Shown here: positions 1 through 7,016 of the stretch, one piece after another
How positions within the stretch are numbered: position 1 is the stretch's first letter
Layout: each line of letters starts with the position of its first letter
From: Mycolicibacterium frederiksbergense
GTDB taxonomy: Bacteria > Actinomycetota > Actinomycetes > Mycobacteriales > Mycobacteriaceae
NCBI RefSeq assembly: GCF_012223425.1
Contig: NZ_CP038799.1
Location: 3,642,249-3,706,248, forward strand
Reading direction: 5' to 3'
DNA length: 64,000 bases
Position numbers and translations under genes: made by a program
The notes under the pieces: model-generated
What the model was told of the DNA's origin: nothing
The model's input: the letters and a program-made list of their open reading frames with translations, nothing else
Database searches by the model: none

Positions 1-280
1 ATACGCCGCCACAGGCGGTGACGGCCGCGGCCACAATCAGGGCGCGTGGTGATCGGGGGCCGAGGCCAAAGCCGGCGGCTGCGGCCAGGCAATAGACGAG
101 CGATGCGCCCGACGAGATGTAGCCCGCCCCCTTCGCGCTGAGGTCGAGTTCGCGCTGAATGTCGGGAAGAAACAGGCCGAACGCCAGTCGCACCAAGCCG
201 TAGGTGGCGGCGATGAAGCACGTCCCGGACACCACGACGAACATGTCCCGTCCGGACCCAAACGAAAACGATCGTTTCAC
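1..280 (-). CDS. MFS transporter, N-terminal part (cut by window edge)
   Basis: The reverse strand reads open from a GTG at 280 to the window edge and gives about 93 residues. The reading is a short basic tail, then a hydrophobic segment around TYGLVRLAFGLFLPDIQ, then a second hydrophobic segment. This is the usual start of a 12-TM major facilitator permease of the YbfB/YjiJ kind; the rest lies outside the window. An ATG at 244 is an alternative start, and it would leave room for the palindromic operator at 266-277 in the leader. The gene is divergent from a TetR regulator 15 bp away, so it is probably that regulator's target. The substrate cannot be told. Confidence 0.7.
   Translation of the reverse strand, partial: MKRSFSFGSGRDMFVVVSGTCFIAATYGLVRLAFGLFLPDIQRELDLSAKGAGYISSGASLVYCLAAAAGFGLGPRSPRALIVAAAVTACGGV
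266..277. promoter_or_regulatory. Palindromic operator candidate between MFS and TetR genes
   Basis: AAACGATCGTTT is a perfect 12-bp palindrome between (or at the very start of) two divergent genes, an MFS permease and a TetR regulator. Self-regulating TetR proteins commonly bind such sites. No footprint is known, so the assignment is an inference from symmetry and position. Confidence 0.5.
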
Positions 281-295
281 TTTTTCGAGTTTAGA

Positions 296-907
296 GTGTC
301 GGGCATGCCGATGCGCAAGGGCTCGGAGGACAAGTTGCTCGACGCGGTGGATGACCTGATGTTCACCGCGGGCATCGAAGCCACCTCGGTGGATGCAGTG
401 CTCGCGCGTGCCGGGGTATCGGCGGCCACCTTGTACCGGGGCTTTCGCAGCAAAGAGGCACTGGTCGCCGCCGCGCTGGAGCGCCGCCAGCAGCGGTGGC
501 AGCAGGTGTGGGACGACGCCATCGACACCGCCCACAGCGATGGGGAGCGGGTGCTCGCGGTCTTCGATGCGCTGGACACCTTCGCGGTCACACGGCATGG
601 AGCGCGGTGGTGCGCCTTCCTGGGTGCCGCCGCCGAGTACGCGAACCCCTCCGCGGAGATCGCCGCAGCGATCAACCGCGACACCGATCACCTGCGCCAC
701 ACGCTGCGGCAACTTGCGCGGCAGCTACCGTGCGCAGACCCGGACGGCCTGGCCGAAGCACTCCTCACGGTCTTCACCGGGGAACTCGCGATGCGCCTGC
801 GCGGTGGTCGGCCGGATGGATCACGTGTGGGCCGGCAGATCGCCGAGACCGTCCTGGCCGCGGCTGTGGGGGCGAACTCACCTACGAAACGAGTGCCCCC
901 GGCATGA
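296..907 (+). CDS. TetR/AcrR family transcriptional regulator
   Basis: 203 residues, typical TetR length. The N-terminal helix-turn-helix is clear (residues ~10-57: LLDAVDDLMFTAGIEATSVD, then ARAGVSAATLYRGFRSKEAL). The C-terminal ligand/dimer domain is helical and diverse. The start is GTG 296; ATG at 305 or 311 would remove only a few residues. It is divergent from the MFS gene, with a 12-bp palindrome between them, which suggests repression of that transporter and itself. Its last codons lie inside the attL repeat, so in the uninterrupted chromosome the gene would overlap the 3' end of the convergent tRNA-Arg gene by about 14 bp. Confidence 0.85.
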   Translation: MSGMPMRKGSEDKLLDAVDDLMFTAGIEATSVDAVLARAGVSAATLYRGFRSKEALVAAALERRQQRWQQVWDDAIDTAHSDGERVLAVFDALDTFAVTRHGARWCAFLGAAAEYANPSAEIAAAINRDTDHLRHTLRQLARQLPCADPDGLAEALLTVFTGELAMRLRGGRPDGSRVGRQIAETVLAAAVGANSPTKRVPPA

Positions 908-930
908 TTCGAACATGCGACACCGGCTTT
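893..930. repeat. attL: 38-bp copy of the tRNA-Arg 3' segment
   Basis: These 38 bases are identical to 10207-10244, the 3' portion of the intact tRNA-Arg gene (variable loop, T arm, 3' acceptor strand and part of the anticodon arm). Identity starts at 893 and breaks at 931. The D arm and 5' acceptor strand are absent here, so this copy is not a tRNA gene. It marks the left junction of the integrated element. Confidence 0.9.
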
Positions 931-1044
931 TGGATTTGTCGCTACCTGTTGAATCGCGCTAAGTGTCGGTAGGCCCTGTGCCGCAACAAAGGTCGCGCCG
1001 AAGGCCACCGGATAGTAGTGGGCGATTCTCAGCGTTTCGCGTTC

Positions 1045-1067
1045 ATATTCGATGAATAAGCGATGGA
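1045..1067 (+). repeat. Left arm-type integrase site candidate (two direct repeats)
   Basis: ATATTCGATG (1045-1054) and ATAAGCGATG (1056-1065) lie in tandem. The stretch CGATGAATAAGCGATGGA (1050-1067) recurs with one mismatch at 10152-10169, next to attR. Two copies at each end of the element, in the same orientation and about 100 bp from the core repeats, is the layout expected of arm-type sites for a lambda-like tyrosine integrase. Confidence 0.6.
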
Positions 1068-1088
1068 TTCCTACCGCCGAGACTGGTC

Positions 1089-1129
1089 CCGCCCGGGCCA
1101 GACTGACTGAAGCCGACCGGCCCGGGCGG
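1089..1129. promoter_or_regulatory. GC-rich inverted repeat upstream of the left-end gene
   Basis: CCGCCCGGGCC (1089-1099) and GGCCCGGGCGG (1119-1129) are perfect 11-bp complements around a 19-nt loop. The repeat sits about 50 bp before the AAGGAG and ATG of the plus-strand gene at 1181, with a TACGCT hexamer at 1139-1144 in between. It could be an operator, a terminator insulating the element from tetR, or a recombination protein site. The sequence alone does not decide. Confidence 0.45.
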
Positions 1130-1180
1130 ACCAACTCCTACGCTCTGGTGTGCCTGCACCTACAGCGAAGGAGAATCCAT

Positions 1181-1471
1181 ATGTCCACCCCCGACGACGC
1201 CAGGGCTGGGTTTCAAGCCCTACTCAACCAGATCCCCGACACCATGCCCGTGAGCTATACGGCCATCGACAGCCTGACCGAGATCATGCGATCGACCCGT
1301 GGTGACGACGGAAATGTTTCGGTAGAAGAAGTCCAGAAGTTCGCGAACGGCGTCCTTGCCATGCTCCTCACCAGCGTCGTCGAGTTGGAGAACCGAATGG
1401 AACGAATTGACGGGCGGGCCGGGGTTCCGCCCGGATTCATCGGCAATATCCTGTCGGAGTTTCGCACGTAA
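1181..1471 (+). CDS. Small hypothetical protein at the left end of the element
   Basis: 96 residues from ATG 1181, preceded by AAGGAG at 1168-1173 and a TANNNT hexamer at 1139-1144. The sequence reads as a soluble, mostly helical protein (SYTAIDSLTEIMRSTRGDD, then a hydrophobic helix ending in VVELENRMERIDG). No family is recognised. It faces the capsid operon and lies beside attL, a position where integrated elements often keep a gene expressed in the dormant state. Most of it is overlapped on the other strand by another plausible reading frame (1220-1525), so its reality needs support from expression data. Confidence 0.55.
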   Translation: MSTPDDARAGFQALLNQIPDTMPVSYTAIDSLTEIMRSTRGDDGNVSVEEVQKFANGVLAMLLTSVVELENRMERIDGRAGVPPGFIGNILSEFRT

Positions 1472-1525
1472 TTCTTGCCGCACAATCTCGCGGACGCGCG
1501 CCTCAGACACAGCCGTGGGACTCAT
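1220..1525 (-). CDS. Candidate small gene translationally coupled to capsid
   Basis: 101 residues beginning with an ATG that overlaps the capsid stop in a TGATG junction, typical of coupled phage genes. The N-terminus (VSEARVREIVRQELRAKLRQ) reads as a charged helix or coil. The rest is antisense to the plus-strand gene at 1181-1471 and looks less natural (many Gly/His). Either this or the plus-strand frame may be the real gene, or both. No family is recognised. Confidence 0.35.
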   Translation of the reverse strand: MSPTAVSEARVREIVRQELRAKLRQDIADESGRNPGPPVNSFHSVLQLDDAGEEHGKDAVRELLDFFYRNISVVTTGRSHDLGQAVDGRIAHGHGVGDLVE

Positions 1526-2982
1526 CAGGCCGCCGTCGGGATGGACAGCAGTCGGAACGCGTTGGGGATGACGACATCGGACCCGGTGCGGAACCACAGC
1601 AGGGCGCCGCGCTGTCCGGTGGGCCGGCGGTTGGACCCGAACAGGTGCGGCACCAGTTCCAGGGTGGATCCGATGCGGTCCACGATGACCATCCCGGCCC
1701 CGAAGTCGCCGTACACCAACGGGTAGTTCGTCTCCGTCGCCGCCGGGTTGATGCTGCCGTCCATGTTCGACAACTCGTTCATGGCGCGGCTGAGCAGGCG
1801 AGGCGGATTGTCCTGCAGTGACGGGAACTTCAGTGCACCGTTGGTGGTCTCGAACTGGCGCAGTGCGTTGATGATCGACAGGTTCGCGCACCACTGCGCG
1901 TTCGGCTGGAACCGCGGCGGCAACGCGTTCTGCACCGAGTACACGTCACCGGCGGCCAGTGTCTCCGGTGTTCCGGGCGCGACCAGCGGCACAGTGCCGG
2001 CCGAGGCGACGAGCTTGGTAATCAGACCTGTCGGTTGACCCGACCCGGAGCCGGTCGTGTACGCGGTCGCGTTGAGCTGCTCGGCGCCATCGACGAGCAG
2101 CTTGGACAGCTCCCCGAGGAAGTTCACCGCATCGCCCTGGACCTCGAAACTGAACGGCACGAACGCATCACCCTTGTGCACCGGGATCGACGGGTTCGCC
2201 AGCGTCGGGCTGGCATCGGCCACCTCGGCGGCCTCAGCGGTCCACTCAGCGGTCACACCCGCACTGGTGACACCCGACCATGCATCGGTGGCGGTCTGCA
2301 CCACACGGGCGATCTGGCGCAGCGGATTGATGCTGCCGTTGGAGGTGAGCAGCACCGCCGGGTCGAGGGTCAGCGGGACGAGGAACCCACCCGCGCTGTC
2401 GGTCAGCGACATGGCGCGCTGCTCAGCCTGCACCGCGGACACCGCGCGCCAGGCGTCGGCCTCCTCGCCGGTCCAGGTGAGCTGACCGTTATCGGGGTCG
2501 GCGAGCTTCTTCGCGAACGCCCGCTCATACGCTTCGCTACCGGTGGCGGCGGCCCAACGCTGCGTCCAGGTCTGCGAGATAACCGGCCCGGTGGACATCA
2601 GGCCCTCGATGAGCTCGGCGCCGCGGGCGGCCAGGCGGTCGTCCTTGACGATGCCGTCCAGGGTGCGCATCGCGGCGTCGCGCTGGGTGTTCTGCGGGTG
2701 GCGGTCCTCGTTGCGGCTGTATGGGTTGACCCCGCTGCCTTCGCCTTCGCGCAACATGGTGCTGCCCGGCTGCCCCGCGCCGCGGATCAGATCGAGTTGG
2801 CGGTGGCGTTCCTGCACCGCGCGGATCTCGGTGTTGTGCGATTCGATCTGCCCGGTGAGCTGATCGAACCGTGCAGCGTCGTCGCCGGCCAGGTCGGCGT
2901 TGCCGGCCCGCTCGATGATGGCGCGGGCCTCGGTGCGGTACTCGTCGGCCTCCCGTTCCAGGGTGGCGAGGTCTTTGTTCAT
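1525..2982 (-). CDS. HK97-fold phage major capsid protein
   Basis: 485 residues. ATG 2982 is chosen over a longer frame because AGGAA lies 8 nt before it and residues 1-75 then form the expected N-terminal coiled coil (LATLEREADEYRTEARAIIE). That segment is the scaffold-like delta domain which a prohead protease trims in this family. The body (about residues 210-485) has capsid-like features: an SAGGFLVP start, a hydrophobic core, and a C-terminal VVIPNAFRLLSIP. It directly follows the protease gene (14-nt gap) in one transcription unit. It should assemble the icosahedral shell that holds the element's DNA. Homologous capsid genes sit at the same relative place in phiRv1 and phiRv2. Confidence 0.9.
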   Translation of the reverse strand: MNKDLATLEREADEYRTEARAIIERAGNADLAGDDAARFDQLTGQIESHNTEIRAVQERHRQLDLIRGAGQPGSTMLREGEGSGVNPYSRNEDRHPQNTQRDAAMRTLDGIVKDDRLAARGAELIEGLMSTGPVISQTWTQRWAAATGSEAYERAFAKKLADPDNGQLTWTGEEADAWRAVSAVQAEQRAMSLTDSAGGFLVPLTLDPAVLLTSNGSINPLRQIARVVQTATDAWSGVTSAGVTAEWTAEAAEVADASPTLANPSIPVHKGDAFVPFSFEVQGDAVNFLGELSKLLVDGAEQLNATAYTTGSGSGQPTGLITKLVASAGTVPLVAPGTPETLAAGDVYSVQNALPPRFQPNAQWCANLSIINALRQFETTNGALKFPSLQDNPPRLLSRAMNELSNMDGSINPAATETNYPLVYGDFGAGMVIVDRIGSTLELVPHLFGSNRRPTGQRGALLWFRTGSDVVIPNAFRLLSIPTAA

Positions 2983-2996
2983 GGTGGTTCCTGCTT

Positions 2997-3524
2997 TCAG
3001 AGATCGAGAAGCCGCAGCCGGCGTTCGGCCGTGGCTCGGGGAATGACAAGGGATTGCGAACGGACACCCGCGATTTCTGCACCCACATAGGCCGGCAGAC
3101 CGACAAGGCTGACTTCCATCAGCGCGACCTCGGTGCGGACCATGACGTCTCCGTCCCACCGTTCGCGGACACCGCGGAACCCGACACTGAAGGCGTCGAC
3201 AGTCCCAGAGCGCACAAGCTCCAAGGCGTCGTCACCATCACGGGTAGCGGCGATCTCGAACGCAGCGTGCAGACCGTCCTGGTGCTCGCGGAGCTCGATG
3301 GCCTTACCGATCGGCAGCCGACGGGTGTTGTGGCTGTCGAACAGGCGCACCTTGGTGCCGCGTTCGCGGATGCTGCGGTCGAACGCGCCGAACTCGAACC
3401 GCTCCTGATAGGGGCGGCCGCCACCGTCGCTGACCTCGGCCACCTGGCCGTAAGGAACCACGGTGCCGAACACCGTGCGCCCATTGCCAGTCGAGAGGTC
3501 TGCACTGCGGAAAAAGAGAGTCAT
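2997..3524 (-). CDS. HK97 family prohead protease
   Basis: 175 residues, usual length for the family. The catalytic signature is visible: His65 in LFDSHNTR, Ser113 in DAFSVGF and Glu137 in LMEVSLVGLPA. In HK97-type phages this serine protease is packed inside the procapsid, cuts off the capsid N-terminal domain, then destroys itself. Here it stands 14 nt before the capsid gene, which keeps an N-terminal domain to be cut, so the pair forms a complete maturation module. A promoter-like sequence lies upstream at 3631-3660. Confidence 0.92.
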   Translation of the reverse strand: MTLFFRSADLSTGNGRTVFGTVVPYGQVAEVSDGGGRPYQERFEFGAFDRSIRERGTKVRLFDSHNTRRLPIGKAIELREHQDGLHAAFEIAATRDGDDALELVRSGTVDAFSVGFRGVRERWDGDVMVRTEVALMEVSLVGLPAYVGAEIAGVRSQSLVIPRATAERRLRLLDL

Positions 3525-3630
3525 CGAATCACCAACCTGAGACGTGCGGGAATCGCTTGCGTCGCATGGTGACCGGGATAGCGCGGGTGGGCCTCCCCTG
3601 AGGCTCCCGGCGTCTCGCGTGATACCGAGC

Positions 3631-3663
3631 TAGGTACCAGCGTAACGCCCGTTTTGCCAAAAC
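3631..3663 (-). promoter_or_regulatory. Promoter and overlapping palindrome for the protease-capsid operon
   Basis: Read on the minus strand, TTGGCA (3655-3660) and TACCTA (3631-3636) are separated by 18 nt and point at the protease gene. The inverted repeat GTTTTG-C-CAAAAC (3651-3663) covers the -35 element. This is the only sizeable gap (3525-3693) in the structural part of the element, so a separately controlled late promoter is reasonable. The regulator is unknown; the element's own XRE or HTH protein, or a helper-phage protein, are options. Confidence 0.5.
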
Positions 3664-3693
3664 AGCAAGGGCACTTGCCAGCGTGGGTGCTGT

Positions 3694-3972
3694 TCACGTG
3701 TCGCGACGAGGGTCGATCGGTTCGGCATGCAGGGTCTCGCCGGGATGGTTGGCGGCCAGGGCGAGGTCCTCGCGGGTGATGTGGACCAGCGTCTTGCCGT
3801 CCGCGGTGAGGTAGGCGTGCTTGGCGTTCCCGTGCAGGCGAATGGTCATCTCGTCGAGCTCGTCGGCCACGCTCTCCGGGTCGCGGCCGGTCTGTCGCGC
3901 GACGGACGCAACGGCGAGCTGATTCATCACGGTGCGCTCGGCGTCGGTGAGTGGGCGGTTGATCTCAGTCAT
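3694..3972 (-). CDS. Hypothetical element protein
   Basis: 92 residues, acidic at the N-terminus (RDPESVADELDEMTIRLHG) followed by a short beta-like part (AYLTADGKTLVHITREDL). No domain is recognised and there is no signal or membrane segment. Its ATG overlaps the end of the preceding gene by 8 bp, so the two are probably co-translated. It is the last gene before the gap that holds the capsid-operon promoter. Confidence 0.6.
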   Translation of the reverse strand: MTEINRPLTDAERTVMNQLAVASVARQTGRDPESVADELDEMTIRLHGNAKHAYLTADGKTLVHITREDLALAANHPGETLHAEPIDPRRDT

Positions 3973-4258
3973 CGGTCAGACCTTCCAGAGTGTCGGGAAT
4001 CTCGGTGGGGACGAACTCGCCGCGCAACGGCACATCGCTGTCCAGGTCGGCAGCACGCACCAGTGCGAGGGGACGGCCGCCCCAGACGAACTCGAGAAGG
4101 CCGTCAGGGTCGGTGCGCATCCGCACGCCGTGCTGATCGTGCTCACGGCACCAGGCGATGCGCTCGGCGCGGTCAGCCGGGTCCAGGCTGGCGGTCGCAC
4201 TCTCAAGCAGCGCCCGCACACGGGCCATCAGTTGGACGTCGTCGTCGTTGTCGGTCAT
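3965..4258 (-). CDS. Hypothetical element protein
   Basis: 97 residues from ATG 4258, chosen because AAGGAG stands 9 nt upstream; an in-frame ATG at 4285 would put that ribosome site inside the gene. The product is acidic and soluble (RALLESATASLDPADRAERI, then LEFVWGGRPLALVRAADLDS). No family is recognised. It overlaps the next gene by 8 bp. The 201 bp before it carry repeats that could be regulatory. Confidence 0.6.
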   Translation of the reverse strand: MTDNDDDVQLMARVRALLESATASLDPADRAERIAWCREHDQHGVRMRTDPDGLLEFVWGGRPLALVRAADLDSDVPLRGEFVPTEIPDTLEGLTDD

Positions 4259-4288
4259 AGTCACCAGCTCCTTGCGTTTGGGCATCTG

Positions 4289-4375
4289 TGCACACTTCTC
4301 GTCACGCTTGTCACGCTTAACGGGCTATCCATGCAGGTCACAGGCTTTCTGCATTTATCTGTGACTGCACACTTC
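4289..4375. repeat. Short direct repeats in the 4259-4459 gap
   Basis: The gap between the helicase-like gene and the next small gene carries TGCACACTTC twice (4289-4298 and 4366-4375) and GTCACGCTT twice in tandem (4301-4309 and 4310-4318). These may bind a regulator or form part of a replication origin. Apart from a 22-codon frame that overlaps the upstream stop codon, nothing coding is seen in the gap. Confidence 0.4.
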
Positions 4376-4459
4376 GGGGGAGGGAGACGGTTCTTCACTG
4401 GCGATGCCACCTGGTGTTTTGCTGGTTGCGTGGGTGGCCCGCCCCCCTGCCTGAGGTGT

Positions 4460-6244
4460 TCATGCGCTGTATCCGTCGTCGGTGCTGTGGGCGCTGGGGC
4501 TGGCGATCCTCCAGATGCGGTCCTTGCGGCTGTCTCCGTGGGCTGGGATGGACTCGATGCGGTTGGACATCCCGGCGGCTCGGCGGACGCTGTGCCAGGG
4601 GTGGCCGGCAGCTTCACCGGCGAGCTTGGCGTCGTCGGGGTCGACGGTGTCGGTGGTCTGGCGGTCGAGCCATTCATCAAGCCACTGCGGTGCACCTTGA
4701 TATGCGGGTGGCCGCTTACCGGGTTCGATGGACCAGGTGGCGGTGCCGCCCTTGCGGTTGATCGTGTGTACGTCAGGGTGTGCTGATGCGGCGGCCCTGA
4801 TGTTGCCTTTGGTGAAGCCGATAGCCATGCCGGCCTCGACTGCAGCAAACGATGTGGTGGTGGTTTGGCCGGCTACCCGGAGTTCTGCGATGTATTGGTT
4901 GAACCACTGGGAGCATGTCAGCTTGGTTGGGTCGGAATCATGCGACCTGCGAGTATCGAGGTCTGTGACTGTTGCCTCGGGTTCACCGGTGAACTCTTGG
5001 TTCACCCCTTCCGAGCTGGTGTTTTCTGGGGTGAACTCTGGTTCACCGGTGAACTCCGGGTTGAGCTTGTAGTGCGGCGCCTTCTCCCCGGCGATGACGA
5101 TGACCTGGCTAACTTTTTCCAGGTGGGGCAGGACTGCGTCGAACGCCTCGCGGTAGTGCTGTTTACCCATCGCCCGGCGGAGCTCGCTGCGGGATTTCGG
5201 GCCGGTGGTGAGTAGGCGCAGGATCCTGCTGCGAACGGTCTTTTCGTGCCGGTCGTCGATCACCTCATCGAACGTCGCCCGGGAGATCGCCCGCTCTCGC
5301 ACCTTGGCGCGGGCCGCTTGTTTGGCTTCCTCGACAATCCAGTCTCGAGTTTGATCCGAGACGGCCATCACCATGTCTGACAGCCTCCAATCGAGATCTG
5401 AAATGACGCTGCGGTGGTGCAGGATGGCGAGACCGGCGGCCACCTTGAGTCGGGTCAACATCCGGTGCCCATCGAGTGCGCTTGCTTCTCCGCGCTGCCG
5501 TGCCAGGTGGGCTGTGATGATGTGCTCGCGGATCTCGGTCGGCCCGTAGGTCATGACGGTGTCGGTGTGCGCCCAGGATGGGAGCCGGGTGTTAAGCGGC
5601 TCGGGGTCCGGTGGCGCCTCTGAAGGCATATCGGGGTCGATGGTCAGCACCCACACCACGCGTTGTGGGGTCCCGCCGCTCGTGTCGTTGAAGATGACAT
5701 CACAGTGGCCGGGTTGAGCGCCGACGCTGAGAATCAGTCTGTAGCTGTGGGGCAGCACGATTCGAGATGTGGCGTCCGATGCGTTGCTCTGTCCCAACAT
5801 CTCCCCCATGACGGCTGACTTGAGCTGGGCGAGGAAGATGTTGCCCTGGCGAGACGCGAGGCCAGCCATCGTGTCGATCTCCGGCGAGTGCAGAATGGCG
5901 CGCGTGATCTGTTCGGTGCCTTCTTTCTTCGGCGGGGCGAAGAGGGCCGCGATACCTTCGCCCGAACCGATGGGGCGTTCGATGATCGAGGACGGCCAGA
6001 TCTCTCGGGCGACCCGGTCCGTAATCCCTTTGCCGCCACCGCTGGGGGCGACGAAGGCCATGATCATGTTCAGTGAGGCAGGTCCGCCGATCACCCCTGG
6101 GAGTTGGACGCCCGGACCGGTACTGGCGAGCACCCGGCCAAGGACCGCAAGGAAGACAGCCCATTTCGCGGCGAACCGGGCGTGAGCCCATTGCCTGATG
6201 GTCTGTAGCTCTGGGGTGGCGTCGAAGAATTCGTCGTCGATCAC
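4460..6244 (-). CDS. P-loop replication protein (DUF3987/helicase-like)
   Basis: 594 residues from GTG 6244, which overlaps the prim-pol stop. A P-loop-like APSGGGKG is at residues 66-73, within a domain resembling the DUF3987/YfjI-type helicase-like proteins found beside prim-pols in mobile elements. Around residues 325-385 there is a probable winged helix (RILRLLTTGPKSRSELRRAMG). The part near residues 397-421 holds a repeated EFTGEPE peptide whose DNA forms iteron-like palindromes. The C-terminal ~150 residues are hydrophilic and unassigned. Together with the prim-pol it probably starts replication of the excised element. Whether it is an active helicase cannot be told from motifs alone. 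Confidence 0.7.
   Translation of the reverse strand: MIDDEFFDATPELQTIRQWAHARFAAKWAVFLAVLGRVLASTGPGVQLPGVIGGPASLNMIMAFVAPSGGGKGITDRVAREIWPSSIIERPIGSGEGIAALFAPPKKEGTEQITRAILHSPEIDTMAGLASRQGNIFLAQLKSAVMGEMLGQSNASDATSRIVLPHSYRLILSVGAQPGHCDVIFNDTSGGTPQRVVWVLTIDPDMPSEAPPDPEPLNTRLPSWAHTDTVMTYGPTEIREHIITAHLARQRGEASALDGHRMLTRLKVAAGLAILHHRSVISDLDWRLSDMVMAVSDQTRDWIVEEAKQAARAKVRERAISRATFDEVIDDRHEKTVRSRILRLLTTGPKSRSELRRAMGKQHYREAFDAVLPHLEKVSQVIVIAGEKAPHYKLNPEFTGEPEFTPENTSSEGVNQEFTGEPEATVTDLDTRRSHDSDPTKLTCSQWFNQYIAELRVAGQTTTTSFAAVEAGMAIGFTKGNIRAAASAHPDVHTINRKGGTATWSIEPGKRPPAYQGAPQWLDEWLDRQTTDTVDPDDAKLAGEAAGHPWHSVRRAAGMSNRIESIPAHGDSRKDRIWRIASPSAHSTDDGYSA
4980..5054. repeat. Iteron-like cluster of GGTTCACC half-sites (origin candidate)
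   Basis: The perfect palindrome GTTCACCGGTGAAC occurs at 4981-4994 and again exactly 60 bp later at 5041-5054. Between them are GGTTCACC (4999-5006) and GGTGAAC (5030-5036). That makes six half-sites within 75 bp, all in the coding region of the P-loop replication gene. Replication origins made of short repeats inside or beside the initiator gene are common in phage satellites and plasmids. The alternative is a coding repeat, since the palindromes encode the peptide EFTGEPE. Confidence 0.5.
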
Positions 6245-7011
6245 GACGTTGCCGCCTTTCGTTGGCCGCTCTGAATGGTCTGCTGGATCTCGTGGACACC
6301 GAGGCCAATTTCATGGGCCGCGGCGGCCAGGGCGGAATACACAGCGGCTGGTGCCGAGTCGGCTGCTGCGCGTGCTGCCGCCCAGAACAAGGTGCCGTTC
6401 CGATTCCCGGGCTGAGCCTCGGCGACGCTGCGCACCAACCCATCCCACCGATCTCCATAGAGACCAGAACTGCACTGAAGATTTGGTCTCGCGGGGGTGT
6501 AGGTGGGTTGGACGATCATTGCCAGCAGGTGTTCGGGGAGATCTGCGATAGGGATGTCGCGGTGCAGGCGGTAGGGCTTACCGGTGTCCGGGTGGATACT
6601 GCCGGGTGCGACCAAGTAGCCACGCCCGCCGGCCTTTACATCGATGCCAGGGATACCCTGAACCTTGCCCCGGACCGGACCGGAGTGGCGGTAGTAAATG
6701 TGCCACCCGCCGCTGCCCGTTCTGATCGTCAAAGTCTGATGCTCGGGACGGAGGTTGAGCGCCGACACGGTGCCGCCGTACCGGAGGTCGACATCCAAGG
6801 CCAACACACCGATCTGCGTTGCACCCCAGTTGCATCCCGGAAACTTCCGCTTCCAGGAGGCGATCACGTTGCGGTCGGTGGTGAAGTCGAGGACCCCGTG
6901 TGAGGTGAGGGGAGCCTTGCCGGCGAGCGGGCCGACGCTGAACCCATGGCCGAGCATGATGTCGAGCGGAGAACCCGCGCCTTCACCGGCGCGGGTCTCC
7001 GTCTCGGTCAT
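6241..7011 (-). CDS. Bifunctional DNA primase/polymerase (prim-pol domain)
   Basis: 256 residues from ATG 7011. The prim-pol family motifs are all visible: the metal-binding pair Asp73 and Asp75 in LALDVDLRYGG, His104 in TGSGGWHIYYR, and Asp124 in GIDVKAGGRGYLVAPGS. Proteins of this family make primers and extend them; in phages, plasmids and satellites they work with an adjacent helicase. Here the downstream P-loop protein starts within the stop codon (GTGA overlap), so the two are made together. A longer frame up to 7359 has no natural protein before this start and is ignored. Confidence 0.85.
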   Translation of the reverse strand: MTETETRAGEGAGSPLDIMLGHGFSVGPLAGKAPLTSHGVLDFTTDRNVIASWKRKFPGCNWGATQIGVLALDVDLRYGGTVSALNLRPEHQTLTIRTGSGGWHIYYRHSGPVRGKVQGIPGIDVKAGGRGYLVAPGSIHPDTGKPYRLHRDIPIADLPEHLLAMIVQPTYTPARPNLQCSSGLYGDRWDGLVRSVAEAQPGNRNGTLFWAAARAAADSAPAAVYSALAAAAHEIGLGVHEIQQTIQSGQRKAATS

Positions 7012-7016
7012 GCCGC

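Noticed and set aside
893-934. A second tRNA gene at the left end of the element
   Set aside because: Only the 3' portion of tRNA-Arg is present. The D arm and 5' acceptor strand are missing, so it is an att repeat.
2035-3090. A 351-codon plus-strand open frame opposite the capsid gene
   Set aside because: It is an antisense shadow of high-GC coding DNA. The opposite frame has a recognised capsid protein with a proper ribosome site.
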